A model generated the notes under the pieces. That model was given only the letters and a program-made list of their open reading frames with translations, was not told the DNA's origin and did not search any database. Positions 45,273-54,560 of a DNA stretch of 64,000 nucleotides are shown piece after piece; positions within the stretch are counted from its first letter, which is position 1; each line of letters starts with the position of its first letter. The position numbers and the translations under genes are program-made. Source of the DNA: Actinomyces oris (GTDB lineage: Bacteria > Actinomycetota > Actinomycetes > Actinomycetales > Actinomycetaceae); assembly GCF_001553935.1 (NCBI RefSeq), contig NZ_CP014232.1, positions 1,302,001-1,366,000 of the forward strand, written 5' to 3'.

Positions 45273-47024
45273 ATGAATGACACCAACCTGCCCGAGACCC
45301 CTCAGGACGGTGCTCCCGCCGGCTGCCCCATGTCCCGCGCCGGCCTCGGCGAGCACCTGCCCAGCCGCAACAACGCCGCCGGCCAGGGCCGCATGACGAT
45401 GGCCAACGGCTCGCCCGTCTACAACAACCAGGACTCCATGACCGCCGGGCCCCGCGGTCCCGTCGCCCTCCAGGACGCCTGGCTGCTGGAGAAGCACGCC
45501 CACTTCAACCGCGAGGTCATCCCCGAGCGCCGCATGCACGCCAAGGGCTCAGGCGCCTGGGGCACCTTCACCGTCACCCGCGCCATCCCCGAGCTCACCC
45601 GCGCCGCGATCTTCTCCGCCGAGGGCAACCAGTGCGAGCTCTTCATGCGCTTCTCCACCGTGGCCGGGGAGCGCGGGGCCGCCGACGCCGAGCGCGACAT
45701 CCGCGGCTTCGCCATGCGTTTCTTCACCTCCGAGGGAAACTGGGACGTCGTCGGCAACAACACCCCCGTCTTCTTCTTCCGTGACGGCAAGAAGTTCATC
45801 GACCTCAACCACGCCGTCAAGCGCGACCCCCGCACCAACCTGCGCAGCCCCAACACCAACTGGGACTTCTGGACCAGCCTGCCCGAGTCGCTCCTCCAGG
45901 TGACCATCACCATGTCCGACCGCGGCATCCCGCTGTCCTACCGCTACATGCACGGCTTCTCCTCGCACGCCTACTCCTTCATCAACGCCGAGGGCGTGCG
46001 CACCTGGGTCAAGTTCCACTTCCGCTCCCAGCAGGGTCTCGCCAACCTCACGGACCAGGAGGCTGCCACCGTCATCGCCGAGGACCGCGAGTCCAACCAG
46101 CGTGATCTGTACGAGTCCATCGAGAAGGGCCAGTACCCCCGCTGGACCATGTACGTCCAGACCATGACCGTTGAGCAGGCCGAGGCCCTGACCGACTTCA
46201 ACCCCTTCGACCTGACGAAGATGTGGCCCAAGGCGGACTTCCCCTTCCAGGAGGTCGGCGTCCTCGAGCTCAACAGGAACCCCGACAACTACTTCCAGGA
46301 CGTCGAGCAGGCCGGCTTCACGCCCCAGAACATCGTGCCCGGCATCGGATACTCGCCGGACCGGATGCTCCAGGCCCGCCTCTTCTCTTACGGTGACGCC
46401 CAGCGCTACCGCCTCGGCGTCAACCACCACCAGATTCCGGTCAACGCCCCGCGCGGCGTCGCCTGCCCCCACGGCTTCCACCGCGACGGCGCCATGCGGG
46501 TGGACGGCAACGCCGGGTCCCAGAACGCCTACGAGCCCAACTCCTACGGCAACTGGCAGGACTCGCGCGAGCTCTCCGAGCCCGTCCAGGCCGGAGGCGA
46601 CGTCGCCATGTACGACTTCCGCGAGGACGACCACAACTACTACACCCAGCCCGGCATGCTCTGGCGCGCCATGACGCCCGAGCAGCAGCTCGTCCTGTGC
46701 GAGAACACCGCCCGCGCCATGGGGGACTCGACCCTGCAGATCAAGCACCGCCACATCTTCAACTGCTACCACGCGGACCCCGACTACGGCCGTGGTGTGG
46801 CCCAGGCTCTGGGCATCGACATCGACAGCGTGGACCTCGACGGCGCTACCGCCGACTCCTACGAGCTGTGGCTCGCGCGCAACCGCGCCAACGCCGAGCT
46901 CGACGTCCCGACGTCGCCCGCGGCCCCCGCCTCGGCCGCGAACCTCGGCCCGGCCGGCCGCGACACCAACGTGGCTGACCCGACCACGCTGACCGACCCG
47001 ATGAACGACCCCTACGTGCTCTGA
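45273..47024 (+). CDS. katA: monofunctional haem catalase (clade 3)
   Basis: The 583-residue enzyme decomposes hydrogen peroxide. Catalytic residues are in place: His89 in [12 protein letters not shown], Asn162 in [11 protein letters not shown], and the proximal haem-ligand Tyr in [14 protein letters not shown] at about 372. The NADPH-binding-type sequence VNHHQIPVN is present. An extra 40-residue C-terminal tail (after about 540) is low-complexity. A caaggag site sits upstream and a large hairpin terminator downstream, so it is monocistronic. Its presence agrees with a catalase-positive Actinomyces. Confidence 0.96.
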   Translation: MNDTNLPETPQDGAPAGCPMSRAGLGEHLPSRNNAAGQGRMTMANGSPVYNNQDSMTAGPRGPVALQDAWLLEKHAHFNREVIPERRMHAKGSGAWGTFTVTRAIPELTRAAIFSAEGNQCELFMRFSTVAGERGAADAERDIRGFAMRFFTSEGNWDVVGNNTPVFFFRDGKKFIDLNHAVKRDPRTNLRSPNTNWDFWTSLPESLLQVTITMSDRGIPLSYRYMHGFSSHAYSFINAEGVRTWVKFHFRSQQGLANLTDQEAATVIAEDRESNQRDLYESIEKGQYPRWTMYVQTMTVEQAEALTDFNPFDLTKMWPKADFPFQEVGVLELNRNPDNYFQDVEQAGFTPQNIVPGIGYSPDRMLQARLFSYGDAQRYRLGVNHHQIPVNAPRGVACPHGFHRDGAMRVDGNAGSQNAYEPNSYGNWQDSRELSEPVQAGGDVAMYDFREDDHNYYTQPGMLWRAMTPEQQLVLCENTARAMGDSTLQIKHRHIFNCYHADPDYGRGVAQALGIDIDSVDLDGATADSYELWLARNRANAELDVPTSPAAPASAANLGPAGRDTNVADPTTLTDPMNDPYVL

Positions 47025-47050
47025 GCACTCTGAGCACTGCGTCCCGGTAC

Positions 47051-47099
47051 CCGACGGCGGCCCGCCACCTCCCAGACGGAGGCGGTGGGCCGCCGTCGG
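47051..47099 (+). terminator. katA terminator hairpin
   Basis: A perfect 13-base stem (ccgacggcggccc / gggccgccgtcgg) continues inward with a further paired gcc-cctcc / ggagg segment. It lies 27 bases after the katA stop. Confidence 0.75.
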
Positions 47100-47159
47100 A
47101 AGTCGCGGTGGGGAGCGGTGTCCATGGTCGGTGACGGGCCGCACATTTAGCCTCGAAGC

Positions 47160-47549
47160 ATGAGTTACGACCTCCTGATCTTCGAGCCGGACTCCACGAC
47201 CGATGAGGACTTCCCCCAGTGGTGGAAGCAGGTGGTCGCCCAGTGGGACGGGCCGCGCGACTTCAGCACCATCGACGGCTCCACCCCGGCGATCAGGTCT
47301 ATCTACCGCGACCTCATCCGCGCCTTTCCGCCGTTCAACGGCCCCGACGCGCTGAGTGAGGCGGAGCTGGAGGAGCGGGAGGCCGAAGGGCTGCCGGTCG
47401 CCGACTACACCATCGGCGCCGACTACATCTACATCAGCGTCGGCTGGTCGGACGCGAACGCTCTGGTCAAGATCGTCGGCCAGATGGCCTGGACGCAGCG
47501 ACTCGCGGTCGCCTACGTCAGCGAGGACAACTCGATCTTCCGGCCTTAG
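47160..47549 (+). CDS. hypothetical protein, small soluble
   Basis: The 129-residue acidic protein begins MSYDLLIFEPDSTTDEDF and is rich in Trp and Tyr (FPQWWKQVVAQWDG; ADYIYISVGWSD). Small proteins that start MSYDL- are widespread in actinobacteria, but I cannot name a function. There is no signal peptide or membrane helix. Ribosome-binding signal is weak. It lies between katA and a VapBC module. Confidence 0.65.
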   Translation: MSYDLLIFEPDSTTDEDFPQWWKQVVAQWDGPRDFSTIDGSTPAIRSIYRDLIRAFPPFNGPDALSEAELEEREAEGLPVADYTIGADYIYISVGWSDANALVKIVGQMAWTQRLAVAYVSEDNSIFRP

Positions 47550-47647
47550 CGGCGAGGGGGCTGACGCTGAGTCTCGAGCCTTCGACCCTGCCTCCGCCCC
47601 ACAGTCCCAAAGTAGTACATGTAGAACCTTTGTCGTATTCTCGTGTC

Positions 47648-47959
47648 ATGCGTGCAGCGGACGTGCCGGTTTCTCCGGGGAGTAGGACTGTGGGACTGCG
47701 GGAGGTCAATCAGCAGGCCGGGCGGGTCTACCGTGAGGTCGAGTCCACTGGTGTACCTGTGACGGTCACCGACCGTGGCCGCCCGATCGCCCAGATCGTC
47801 CCGATCCGTGATGACGAGACCTGGTACGGGCGGATGGTCCGTGAGGGCAAGGTCCGTCGAGCCGCAGACGACTGGGCGCTGCCCGCCAGGCGGTGGGGGG
47901 TGCCTGAGGACTTCGACCTGGAGCAGTTCCTCCTCGGTGAGCGCGAGGAGGACAGGTGA
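47648..47959 (+). CDS. vapB: Phd/VapB-type antitoxin
   Basis: The 103-residue protein carries the prevent-host-death pattern VGLREVNQQAGRVYREVESTG followed by VPVTVTDRGRPIAQIVPI. This is the DNA-binding and dimerisation fold of Phd/YefM antitoxins. The C-terminal acidic tail would neutralise the toxin. Its stop overlaps the toxin GTG by three bases. A tattct -10-like box lies eight bases before the ATG, so the transcript may be nearly leaderless. Confidence 0.85.
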   Translation: MRAADVPVSPGSRTVGLREVNQQAGRVYREVESTGVPVTVTDRGRPIAQIVPIRDDETWYGRMVREGKVRRAADDWALPARRWGVPEDFDLEQFLLGEREEDR

Positions 47960-48357
47960 TCTACCTCGATGCCTCGGTGGCGCTGCTCTCCCTCCTCGGG
48001 CAGCCCGGAGCCGATGAGGCCGCGCAGCTCATCATGGATGCGCACGCCACCGAGGGGCTGGTCTCCTCCTGTCTGCTCACGGTGGAGATGGCTCGGGCGG
48101 CGCATCGGGAGCGCTTCGATATCCACGTGGTCGATGAGTTCATCGCGGGGGTGGAGCTCGTCGAGATCGGCCCGGATGTCATTGCGCGCGCCAGCGCCCT
48201 GACTGGTGAGCTGAAGTCTCTCGATGCCATTCACCTGGCGACTGCGACGCTGCTGGACGATCCTCGCCACCCGGTCACGGTTCTGACTCATGACGCCCGC
48301 CTCGCCGACGCCGCCCGGTCGCGGGGGCTGAGCGCGATCGACCCGCTGGGTTCATAG
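47956..48357 (+). CDS. vapC: VapC PIN-domain toxin ribonuclease
   Basis: The 133-residue PIN protein has acidic catalytic residues in MIYLDASVALLSLL (Asp5), the central Glu in LLTVEMARA, and LDAIHLATA and LTHDARLADAA at the C-terminal side. Unlike the remnant at 19390, this toxin is complete. It probably cleaves tRNA or rRNA when free of VapB. GTG start, coupled to the antitoxin. Its last bases overlap the end of the convergent nitroreductase gene by six. Confidence 0.88.
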   Translation: MIYLDASVALLSLLGQPGADEAAQLIMDAHATEGLVSSCLLTVEMARAAHRERFDIHVVDEFIAGVELVEIGPDVIARASALTGELKSLDAIHLATATLLDDPRHPVTVLTHDARLADAARSRGLSAIDPLGS

Positions 48358-48990
48358 CACCTGATAGACCTCCTCGAAGGGCAGGCGCGGGTTGCGTTCC
48401 TGGTAGGCGTCTGGCCCCGGGTGACCGACGTTGATGACCAGCAGCACCTCCACGTCCTGACCGGCGAAGAACTCGGTCGCCAACGCCTCAGCGTCGTCTC
48501 CGTTCATGGGGCCGGCTGCCAGCCCGACGGCGCGAATCGCCTGAATGACGTAGGCCGTCTGGATCAGCGCTGAGGCGCGTGCCCAACGCGCCCGCATCTC
48601 CGCCCCGCCCTCCTCCAGCAGCCGCTGGTAGCGCTCGCCGCGCGGGTGCAGCCGCGGCAGGGACCCGGCGAAGGAGCGGTCGGCTGCGCAGACGAGGGTG
48701 AGAGGCGCCCCTGCGGCCTGCTCGCGATTACCGCTGGGAAGACAGGGAAGCAGGCGCTCCCGGGCTGCCGCCGATCGGACGGCTACCACCCGTAACGGCT
48801 GGGCGTTGACCGCCGTCGGCGCCCACTTGGCCAGCTCGTGGATCGCCCGCAGCTGGGCGTCGGTCACCGGCTCGTCGGTGAAGGTGTAGGCGGTGCGTGC
48901 CCCGCTGAACAGCAGCGAGGCGTCGGGCTCGGTCAGGATGGACTCGGCGGGCACGGGGCCAGGAACCGGAACGGGGGAGACGACTGCCAT
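48352..48990 (-). CDS. nitroreductase family protein (RutE/HadB-like)
   Basis: The 212-residue FMN-dependent oxidoreductase has the family pattern: RTAYTFTDEPVTDAQLRAI at the start, WAPTAVNAQPLRVV for FMN binding, YVIQAIRAVGLAAGPMNG in the dimer helix, and VLLVINVGHP near the end. It resembles malonic semialdehyde reductase RutE, but no rut genes are nearby, so the substrate is open. The ATG at 48990 was chosen because upstream residues lack similarity. Confidence 0.85.
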   Translation of the reverse strand: MAVVSPVPVPGPVPAESILTEPDASLLFSGARTAYTFTDEPVTDAQLRAIHELAKWAPTAVNAQPLRVVAVRSAAARERLLPCLPSGNREQAAGAPLTLVCAADRSFAGSLPRLHPRGERYQRLLEEGGAEMRARWARASALIQTAYVIQAIRAVGLAAGPMNGDDAEALATEFFAGQDVEVLLVINVGHPGPDAYQERNPRLPFEEVYQVL

Positions 48991-49446
48991 GCTCCGATTG
49001 AAGCACGCGCCGTCTCCCCCGGGGCGGATGTTGTCCCGACAAGGCAGTCTTGCTGTCCCCGCCCTTGCTCTCCTCACCCTTCTGACGTGCGACCTCGCAG
49101 CGGGTCTCCGTCACACGGGCGATCCGTGCGATGGCGGAGAGTGTGCGCTGTGAGGGCCACAGTCCTGCTGCTCGAGAAGTAGCCGTTCTTCTCGATGGGA
49201 GGGTGAGGCTCCGGGCCAAGCGCTGTAGGGAATGAGGCAGGAAGTTATGGATGAGAATGCCGCTCCTGGCGCTCGGCCTGATTGTGGTGGTCTGTATCTC
49301 CTCCTCGTGTCCCGTGCAGACGGGGCGCCTCGGGCGCCGTCAACAGTGAAGCTGTCGAGAGCAAGCCAACCGGAGCCGGTGTTGCGAGGGTGTTGGCGCA
49401 AACGCTTATGTTCCCGCAACGCTCGGGCGGGGTGGCGGGGAGCGTT
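48991..49446. other. intergenic region, nothing recognised
   Basis: About 450 bases without a supported gene. A stretch near 49025-49065 (gttgtcccgacaagg, gctgtccccgcc) faintly recalls repeat family B but is too short to assign. Pieces of open frame across the region are not conserved in character. Confidence 0.4.
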
Positions 49447-50244
49447 TCAGTACAGGAGGAGGGGCAGGAAGGCGCTGAGGTTGTTGAGGCAGTGGATGCT
49501 TGCCGGGTAGAGCAGGTTGCGGTCGGTCTCGACATAGAGCAGCCCGCAGCTGAGCCCGAAGAAGGCGTGCGGGATGACGCTCAGTACCTCGGAGAGCGCG
49601 AACGAGTGCATGTGCAGCGCACCGAACAGGACGCTGGAGACGACAACAGCCACCCATGTCGGTGCGAAGCGCTTGATGAGCCCAATGAGGAGCTGACGGA
49701 AGAACATCTCCTCAACAATCGGCCCCACGATCCCGAGCACGACGACGATGATGATCGGCGGGAACATCTGAATGACTTCGGCAACGCTGGCGTCATTCTG
49801 CAGGATTGCTCCGGACAGGCCGGCGAGGTTGAGCAGGGCCGAGGATGCCAGGCCGCCGACGAGCTCGATCACCAAGGTGGCGAGTCCACCCACGATGAGA
49901 GTGAGGACGGCCCGCCGCTTACGGGCCGCTACCTGACGGGCGGCCTGGGCCAGCGGGTGGTGGAAGGCGACGCAACCGACGGCGAAGAGAGCGATGTAGA
50001 GCGCGGGGCCGGTTGTGGGGCCGGCGTCCTCGGAGATGAGAAAGTGGCCGAGGTGGAGGGGGAAGAAGAAGGCGTAGACGCTTGTGAAGATGACCAGCGC
50101 GACGGTGCTCAGCCGGTCGGGATGGGTGCTTGCCGTCGGAGCCGAGACCGGAGCGGGGCTCGGAGCGGAGTCCGACGGCGAAGGATTCGGTGCTCCGAAG
50201 GCGGTCGGCGTCTGCTGGGACAGGGAGGTGCGGGAAGTGCTCAT
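49447..50244 (-). CDS. CPBP-family intramembrane metalloprotease
   Basis: The 265-residue protein has a 45-residue Ser/Pro-rich N-terminus and about six membrane helices. The Abi/CPBP motifs are present: GPIVEEMFFRQLL, VLFGALHMHS and ASIHCLNN. Family members (Rce1-like) cleave prenylated or other membrane substrates and in Gram-positive bacteria often give bacteriocin self-immunity; which applies here is unknown. No bacteriocin gene is visible nearby. Confidence 0.85.
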   Translation of the reverse strand: MSTSRTSLSQQTPTAFGAPNPSPSDSAPSPAPVSAPTASTHPDRLSTVALVIFTSVYAFFFPLHLGHFLISEDAGPTTGPALYIALFAVGCVAFHHPLAQAARQVAARKRRAVLTLIVGGLATLVIELVGGLASSALLNLAGLSGAILQNDASVAEVIQMFPPIIIVVVLGIVGPIVEEMFFRQLLIGLIKRFAPTWVAVVVSSVLFGALHMHSFALSEVLSVIPHAFFGLSCGLLYVETDRNLLYPASIHCLNNLSAFLPLLLY

Positions 50245-50594
50245 GGCCGGAAGTGTGGGGCGGCCGGCCCGAGAGCGGCATCGCCCCGGCGGCTGAGCCG
50301 CGGTGCGCCCCTCAGACCCTGGTTCGTCAGACTCCGGTTCGGCTCCCTAAGCCTCGCTGAGCTCCCTGAGCGCATGGGTGGTCGGTTGCCGTGGGGGTGG
50401 AAGTCCACCCATAATCGTAAAAATAAAGGACAATTGCCAGGCGGTCTCACTTCAATTTCTATTCTCAGCGAGAGTAAATAACGCGTGTATCAATGTGATT
50501 GCATTTTGGGGCGGCGTGAGTTGTCGCTACTCCTGGAGTGTTTCAATTCTCTCGGCTAGCCGTTTACTATCCCTTCTCGCCACTCGAGGCTTCC
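50245..50594 (+). promoter_or_regulatory. intergenic region with AT-rich promoter patch
   Basis: No gene is supported in these 350 bases. From 50410 to 50575 the sequence is strikingly AT-rich for this genome and contains -10-like elements such as tactat near 50566. It therefore probably holds the promoter of the first Excalibur lipoprotein. A precise start site cannot be read. Confidence 0.4.
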
Positions 50595-51140
50595 GTGACC
50601 ACGTCCATGTTGCCCCCTATTTCTCCCATATTGTCCCGCTCCTCGGTGGCGCCAGTGTCTTCGTCGACGCTGCAGCACCGAGGGCTGCTGAGGTCGGCGG
50701 CGCCCGTCCTCCTCGCCCTGGTTCTTGGCGTTGGAATCGCCGGCTGCGACGACGTGTCCAGTGCCAGCAATGATGCTGCGTCATCTGCTGCTTCGGCGGA
50801 GTCCCAGCAGGATGCCGCTGGTGGTGACTCCGCCGGCTCCGAGGAGGCACCGGCCGAAGAGTCCGGTGATGAGCCTGCCGCGGAGCCGACGGAGGACTCG
50901 TCCGGTTGGAGTGGCTGGCTTGGCGGCTCGGACTCGGGGGAGGGCTCCGAGTCAGGGGCGGACTCCGAGTCGGAGTCTCAGAAGAAGTCGGAGTCGGCAC
51001 CCGAGCCTCAGAAGGAGTTCTACGCCAACTGCAAGGAGGCCAAGGCGGCTGGGGCTGCGCCGATGTACAAGGGTGACCCTGGCTACCGTCCTGAGTTGGA
51101 CAGAGATGGGGATGGTTCTGCCTGTGACAAGAATGGGTAA
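50595..51140 (+). CDS. Excalibur-domain lipoprotein 1
   Basis: From the GTG at 50595, with gagg upstream, the product has 181 residues; an open frame from 50538 is an alternative. The signal segment ends with the lipobox LVLGVGIAGC. About 100 Ser/Glu/Asp-rich residues form a highly acidic spacer. The last 38 residues are an Excalibur calcium-binding domain: YANCKEAKAAGAAPMYKGD and LDRDGDGSACD, with the DxDxDG calcium loop and two Cys. It probably displays the domain on the cell surface. A paralogue follows directly. Confidence 0.85.
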   Translation: MTTSMLPPISPILSRSSVAPVSSSTLQHRGLLRSAAPVLLALVLGVGIAGCDDVSSASNDAASSAASAESQQDAAGGDSAGSEEAPAEESGDEPAAEPTEDSSGWSGWLGGSDSGEGSESGADSESESQKKSESAPEPQKEFYANCKEAKAAGAAPMYKGDPGYRPELDRDGDGSACDKNG

Positions 51141-51204
51141 GGCCAAATTGCTGCCGCTGGGAGTCGCCGCCGGCGCTCCACTCAAGGTTTGTTGATAGGT
51201 GTCT

Positions 51205-51238
51205 CGTCATGTCGCGTGGAGTGCTGTGCGGCATGACG
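51205..51238 (+). terminator. terminator hairpin after Excalibur lipoprotein 1
   Basis: Inverted repeat cgtcatgtcgc / gcggcatgacg with one mismatch. A T-rich run (cttttgtttt) follows about 18 bases later. Confidence 0.5.
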
Positions 51239-51281
51239 TGACGCAACGTGCTGTCTTTTGTTTTCCCCTATCGAGGTTCTC

Positions 51282-51854
51282 ATGAAGGTATTTCCATCCC
51301 ATTCTGGATTCTTACTGTCCTCCTGCACTGGAGTGAGCCGGCTGGCCGCGCGGATGTCGGGTCGTCAGAGGACGGTGGTGAGGTCGGCGTCCGCGGCCTT
51401 GGCCATGGCGACCTGCGCCGGCCTGGCCGGGTGCGGGATTCCGTCCTTGGCTGACGATGCGGGGGCGCCTGCACCGGCAACATCTCCGACGGTGACTGCT
51501 TCGCCGTCGCCGTCACCCACTCCGACTCCCTCCCCGTCGCCTACTCCGAGTCCCACCCCATCCCCGACCCCGAGTCCTACGCCGTCGCCGATGCCGACGA
51601 CGCAGGCCCCGCGGTCGGAGTCTCCTGCGCCATCTACGACGCAGGAGCCCGAGCCGACACCAGAGGCGACGACGCAGGCCGGTGGTGGCGCAGCGGCTCC
51701 CGCGCCCGCCGAGGAGCCGAAGCAGGAGAGCACGTACTTTCCCAACTGCCGGAAGGCGAAGGAGTCGGGTGCGGCCCCCTTGCATCGGGGCGATCCTGGA
51801 TACCGTGAAGAGCTGGATCGGGACGGGGACGGCGTCGCCTGCGAGATCAAGTAG
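51282..51854 (+). CDS. Excalibur-domain lipoprotein 2
   Basis: The 190-residue paralogue of the previous gene starts at the ATG with gagg upstream. It has a lipobox (CAGLAGC), a spacer made of repeated Pro-Thr-Pro-Ser (about 51500-51600) and the C-terminal Excalibur domain (YFPNCRKAKESGAAPLHRGD, LDRDGDGVAC). The spacer differs completely from the acidic one in copy 1, although the end domains are alike. The Pro-rich spacer may cross the cell wall. A hairpin terminator follows. Confidence 0.85.
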   Translation: MKVFPSHSGFLLSSCTGVSRLAARMSGRQRTVVRSASAALAMATCAGLAGCGIPSLADDAGAPAPATSPTVTASPSPSPTPTPSPSPTPSPTPSPTPSPTPSPMPTTQAPRSESPAPSTTQEPEPTPEATTQAGGGAAAPAPAEEPKQESTYFPNCRKAKESGAAPLHRGDPGYREELDRDGDGVACEIK

Positions 51855-51864
51855 GGTCGTGTCG

Positions 51865-51891
51865 ACGCCCGCCGTCTAGAACAGCGGGCGT
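51865..51891 (+). terminator. terminator hairpin after Excalibur lipoprotein 2
   Basis: Perfect eight-base stem acgcccgc / gcgggcgt with an 11-base loop, 11 bases after the stop codon. Confidence 0.6.
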
Positions 51892-52113
51892 GAGAGTCTT
51901 CCACCTGCTCCATGTGCGTCGTTCGCAACGTCCAGGCGTCGCGCACGACGCACATCGGCTGGGAGCGGCCCGTGGGCTCAAGGCTTCGCTGACACTGTCT
52001 GAGGTGACTGGGCTGCCGACTGACTCCGGTCCAAGCCCTTGCCGTGATGACAAGCAGTATGCCGGAATTCCACACAAACAGCCTCGTCTGGAACCCTGCC
52101 ACCGGGTACCCAT

Positions 52114-52620
52114 CTACTCGGTCCGGGCTTCGGTGGCTCTCTGGTGGCCCTTGGTCGCTGCGGTGACTGTGCGGGCTACGAACTCTGCTGCACCGTCAGA
52201 GTCCTCGTGCTCCCAGATATGGATGACCGTCCATCCAAGGGCGTTGAGTTTCTCATCGGTGTCACGGTCACGGGCCTGGTTCCTCGCGATCTTCCACCTC
52301 CACCACTCGGAGTTCCGGCCGGGCATGGTCCCGTGCTCAGGGCAGCCGTGCCAGAAGCAGCCGTCGACCTGCACCGCCACTTTCTTCCCGGGGAAGGCAA
52401 TGTCGACCTTGCGACGTGGAATCCCCGGGACCTTGTACTGCACCCGATACCGCAGTCCTATCCGCCACAGCGCTCGCCGCAGTTCCATCTCTGGGGAGGT
52501 GTCACGCCGTGACAGGTTGGAGTAGCGAGCGCTCACCTTCGGATCGGCGGGCTTGTCGCGTGCTGGTTCGGGAGCGTGCAGCGGGTCGGACGAGCCATCA
52601 TCCGATAGCGCAGGCTGCAT
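52114..52620 (-). CDS. vsr: Vsr very-short-patch-repair endonuclease
   Basis: The 168-residue protein nicks DNA at T:G mismatches that arise from deamination of 5-methylcytosine. The family landmarks are present: SPEMELRRALWRIGLRYR, KVDIAFPGKKVAVQVDG with the catalytic Asp, and CFWHGCPEHG with zinc and catalytic His residues. WWRWKIARNQARD and IHIWEHED complete the fold. It follows the methyltransferase gene by three bases on the same strand, the usual pairing. In restriction islands, Vsr-type nucleases can also serve as the cutting subunit. Confidence 0.95.
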   Translation of the reverse strand: MQPALSDDGSSDPLHAPEPARDKPADPKVSARYSNLSRRDTSPEMELRRALWRIGLRYRVQYKVPGIPRRKVDIAFPGKKVAVQVDGCFWHGCPEHGTMPGRNSEWWRWKIARNQARDRDTDEKLNALGWTVIHIWEHEDSDGAAEFVARTVTAATKGHQRATEARTE

Positions 52621-52623
52621 ACA

Positions 52624-53973
52624 TCACCTCGTCAGTAGCTTGCGGACCGCCTCATCAGGACTTGCTGGAGCGGCGTCTACCGCATTGAGGATACGGCGGC
52701 CGGACGCTGTCGACTCGAGGATGCGGCGATCGCGGTCACAGTGCATCTTGAGTACGTTCCAGACCACGCCTACGTTGACGCCGTTCCCCAGCTGCTTGTA
52801 GGTCTTGGCGTCGGGTTGGCCTGCAAAGGAGAACTCATCGGGAAACCCCTGAAGGCGGGCGGCCTCCCGAGGTGCCAGCCTGCGACGTTTCTTACCGACG
52901 ATGCTGGTTTGTGTGATGGCGACAAGTGCGGGAACGTAGGTGGGCGGCTTCGCGCGCAGGCCGGACGGACGGAAGTGCATGAGACAGTCCCAGAGGGACT
53001 CGATGTCCTGTGCCTGCCACTCGAGCTTACGGCGCGACGGCGGGAAGTTCTTCACGCCAGAGGTGGTCATCCACGCCCGGCACCAGGCCGCGTTGTCAGT
53101 GAAGAGCTGCGCGTTCTTGTGCAGGAAGTTCATCTTCCAGGCGGGAACGTCGTCGAGCTCTCCTGACTCGATCTGGATCTCCAGGTCCTCGATCGTCTGC
53201 CAGGCATCGACCCAGATGGGGAACCCAGGCAGTTTCTTTCCCGGATTGTGGTGGCGAAACCGCTGCACCCAGTCGTCCCAGGCACAGATGCAGTCCTTCT
53301 CGGCATCCGACAGGTCGTAGCCCTCGACGTCAGCGAGCAGGTAGTCATCTATCTGCCAGTCGACTGGCACATCCGCGTACAGCTCTCTAGGCCTCGCCAC
53401 AGGCTGGGGTTCCGTTGACCCGATGCCGTTAGGGTCGTAGGTGGCGGTGATGAAGACTCGCTCCCTGACCTGGGGCCGCCCTCCCCGCTCTGGTCCGAGC
53501 TGATGTGGCGAGAGGATGGCGGGGGTATCTGCGACGCGATACCCCTCCTCCCTCAGGGACTCGACGATGACCTCCCACTCGTGGGCGTGGCGCGGCCCGG
53601 CGAGATTCCGAACGTTCTCGAGGAGAAGCACCGTGGGGTGACGCTCCTGAACGATCTTGAGGATGTTGAAGTAGAGCGTGCCCCGTACCTCGTCCAGCAT
53701 CCCGGCCTGGGCACCGGACTTAGAGAAGGGCTGACATGGGAACCCGGCGGCGAGGATGTCGTGGGGCTGGATCCTCTCGGAAACACCGTGTTCGCCCGCA
53801 TCAACTGTGATGTCGCCGAGGGCGCCGACACCCCAGTTCTGCTCGTAGATGCGGGCGGCGTCCTTGTCGATTTCTACCGCGTAGGTGCATTGGCCGCCCA
53901 TCCCAGACAGGGCCGCGTGGAAACCCCCGATACCCGCGAACAGGTCAACGTAGTAGAAAGGGATGGTAGGCAC
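52624..53973 (-). CDS. DNA (cytosine-5) methyltransferase
   Basis: The 449-residue enzyme transfers a methyl group from S-adenosylmethionine to C5 of cytosine. Motif I is DLFAGIGGF (10-18), motif IV FPCQPFSKSG with catalytic Cys80, motif VI ENVRNL near 119, motif VIII QVRERVFITA, and motif X QLGNGVNVGVV near the end. The target-recognition region lies between about 190 and 360 and gives no clue to specificity. Its partner is the vsr gene. It is divergent from the DUF262-Z1-nuclease operon across a 587-base gap; it presumably protects self DNA from that operon. Confidence 0.95.
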   Translation of the reverse strand: MPTIPFYYVDLFAGIGGFHAALSGMGGQCTYAVEIDKDAARIYEQNWGVGALGDITVDAGEHGVSERIQPHDILAAGFPCQPFSKSGAQAGMLDEVRGTLYFNILKIVQERHPTVLLLENVRNLAGPRHAHEWEVIVESLREEGYRVADTPAILSPHQLGPERGGRPQVRERVFITATYDPNGIGSTEPQPVARPRELYADVPVDWQIDDYLLADVEGYDLSDAEKDCICAWDDWVQRFRHHNPGKKLPGFPIWVDAWQTIEDLEIQIESGELDDVPAWKMNFLHKNAQLFTDNAAWCRAWMTTSGVKNFPPSRRKLEWQAQDIESLWDCLMHFRPSGLRAKPPTYVPALVAITQTSIVGKKRRRLAPREAARLQGFPDEFSFAGQPDAKTYKQLGNGVNVGVVWNVLKMHCDRDRRILESTASGRRILNAVDAAPASPDEAVRKLLTR

Positions 53974-54560
53974 GGAATAAGCTTAGCCGGTTGAGAGCCA
54001 AAAGCCGGCCCGACCTCACGAAACTGCAGAAGATCACAAATTCGTTACTGAAAGGTGTCGCCTATATGTCGAGTATTTCGATGCTCTGCCGAGCATGGCC
54101 ACGGATCGCACCGGGCTGTCGGAGCGCAACAGATAGGCGCGGACCAGATGAATACTGACAAAAACACGCGACTGCAGAGGTGACTTGCTGTAAGGGCAAC
54201 AGTGTGGTTGCTGTTGGCCATCCTGTACCGATCGCACTTATCGTAAGATCTGCCCATACTAACGGAACGGACCCCTGTTGGGGTGCTCAGCTACGTTCTA
54301 GTCAACATCCGGTGAAGCGGGCTCAACAGGACTACGATCCAGGCTGACGCATCTGCAACGCAACGCTCAAGAGCTTAGGAGGCAGAACCAGTGTAGAGCG
54401 TCGCTGGACCAACCGCGGTTCAGCAGAACGAGCCGAAATCAACCAATTGAAGGAATTAAAGAGGTCGCCCAACCGCTCGTCCCAGCATCATGGGCGAAAC
54501 CAATCATACTAGCCATGCCGTCCTAACCACACCCTTCCCTATCAACTAAGGTAATCAACA
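53974..54560. promoter_or_regulatory. divergent control region of the defence island
   Basis: This 587-base gap lies between the divergent methyltransferase and DUF262 genes and is AT-richer than the core genome. I support no gene in it. Small inverted repeats are visible: caacag / ctgttg (about 54198-54217) and tcgccca / tgggcga (about 54465-54498). Both promoters of the island must lie here. A small RNA or methylation-sensitive control would be possible but is not shown. Confidence 0.5.

Noticed and set aside
49020..49065. Fourth copy of repeat family B
   Set aside because: Only short gtcccc-type matches are shared and the core block is absent.
49282..50481. 399-residue plus-strand open frame
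   Set aside because: Antisense to the CPBP protease, which has clear membrane helices and active-site motifs.
51500..51605. Short regular repeats suggestive of a CRISPR or minisatellite
   Set aside because: They encode the Pro-Thr-Pro-Ser spacer of a lipoprotein in frame; there are no separate spacers.
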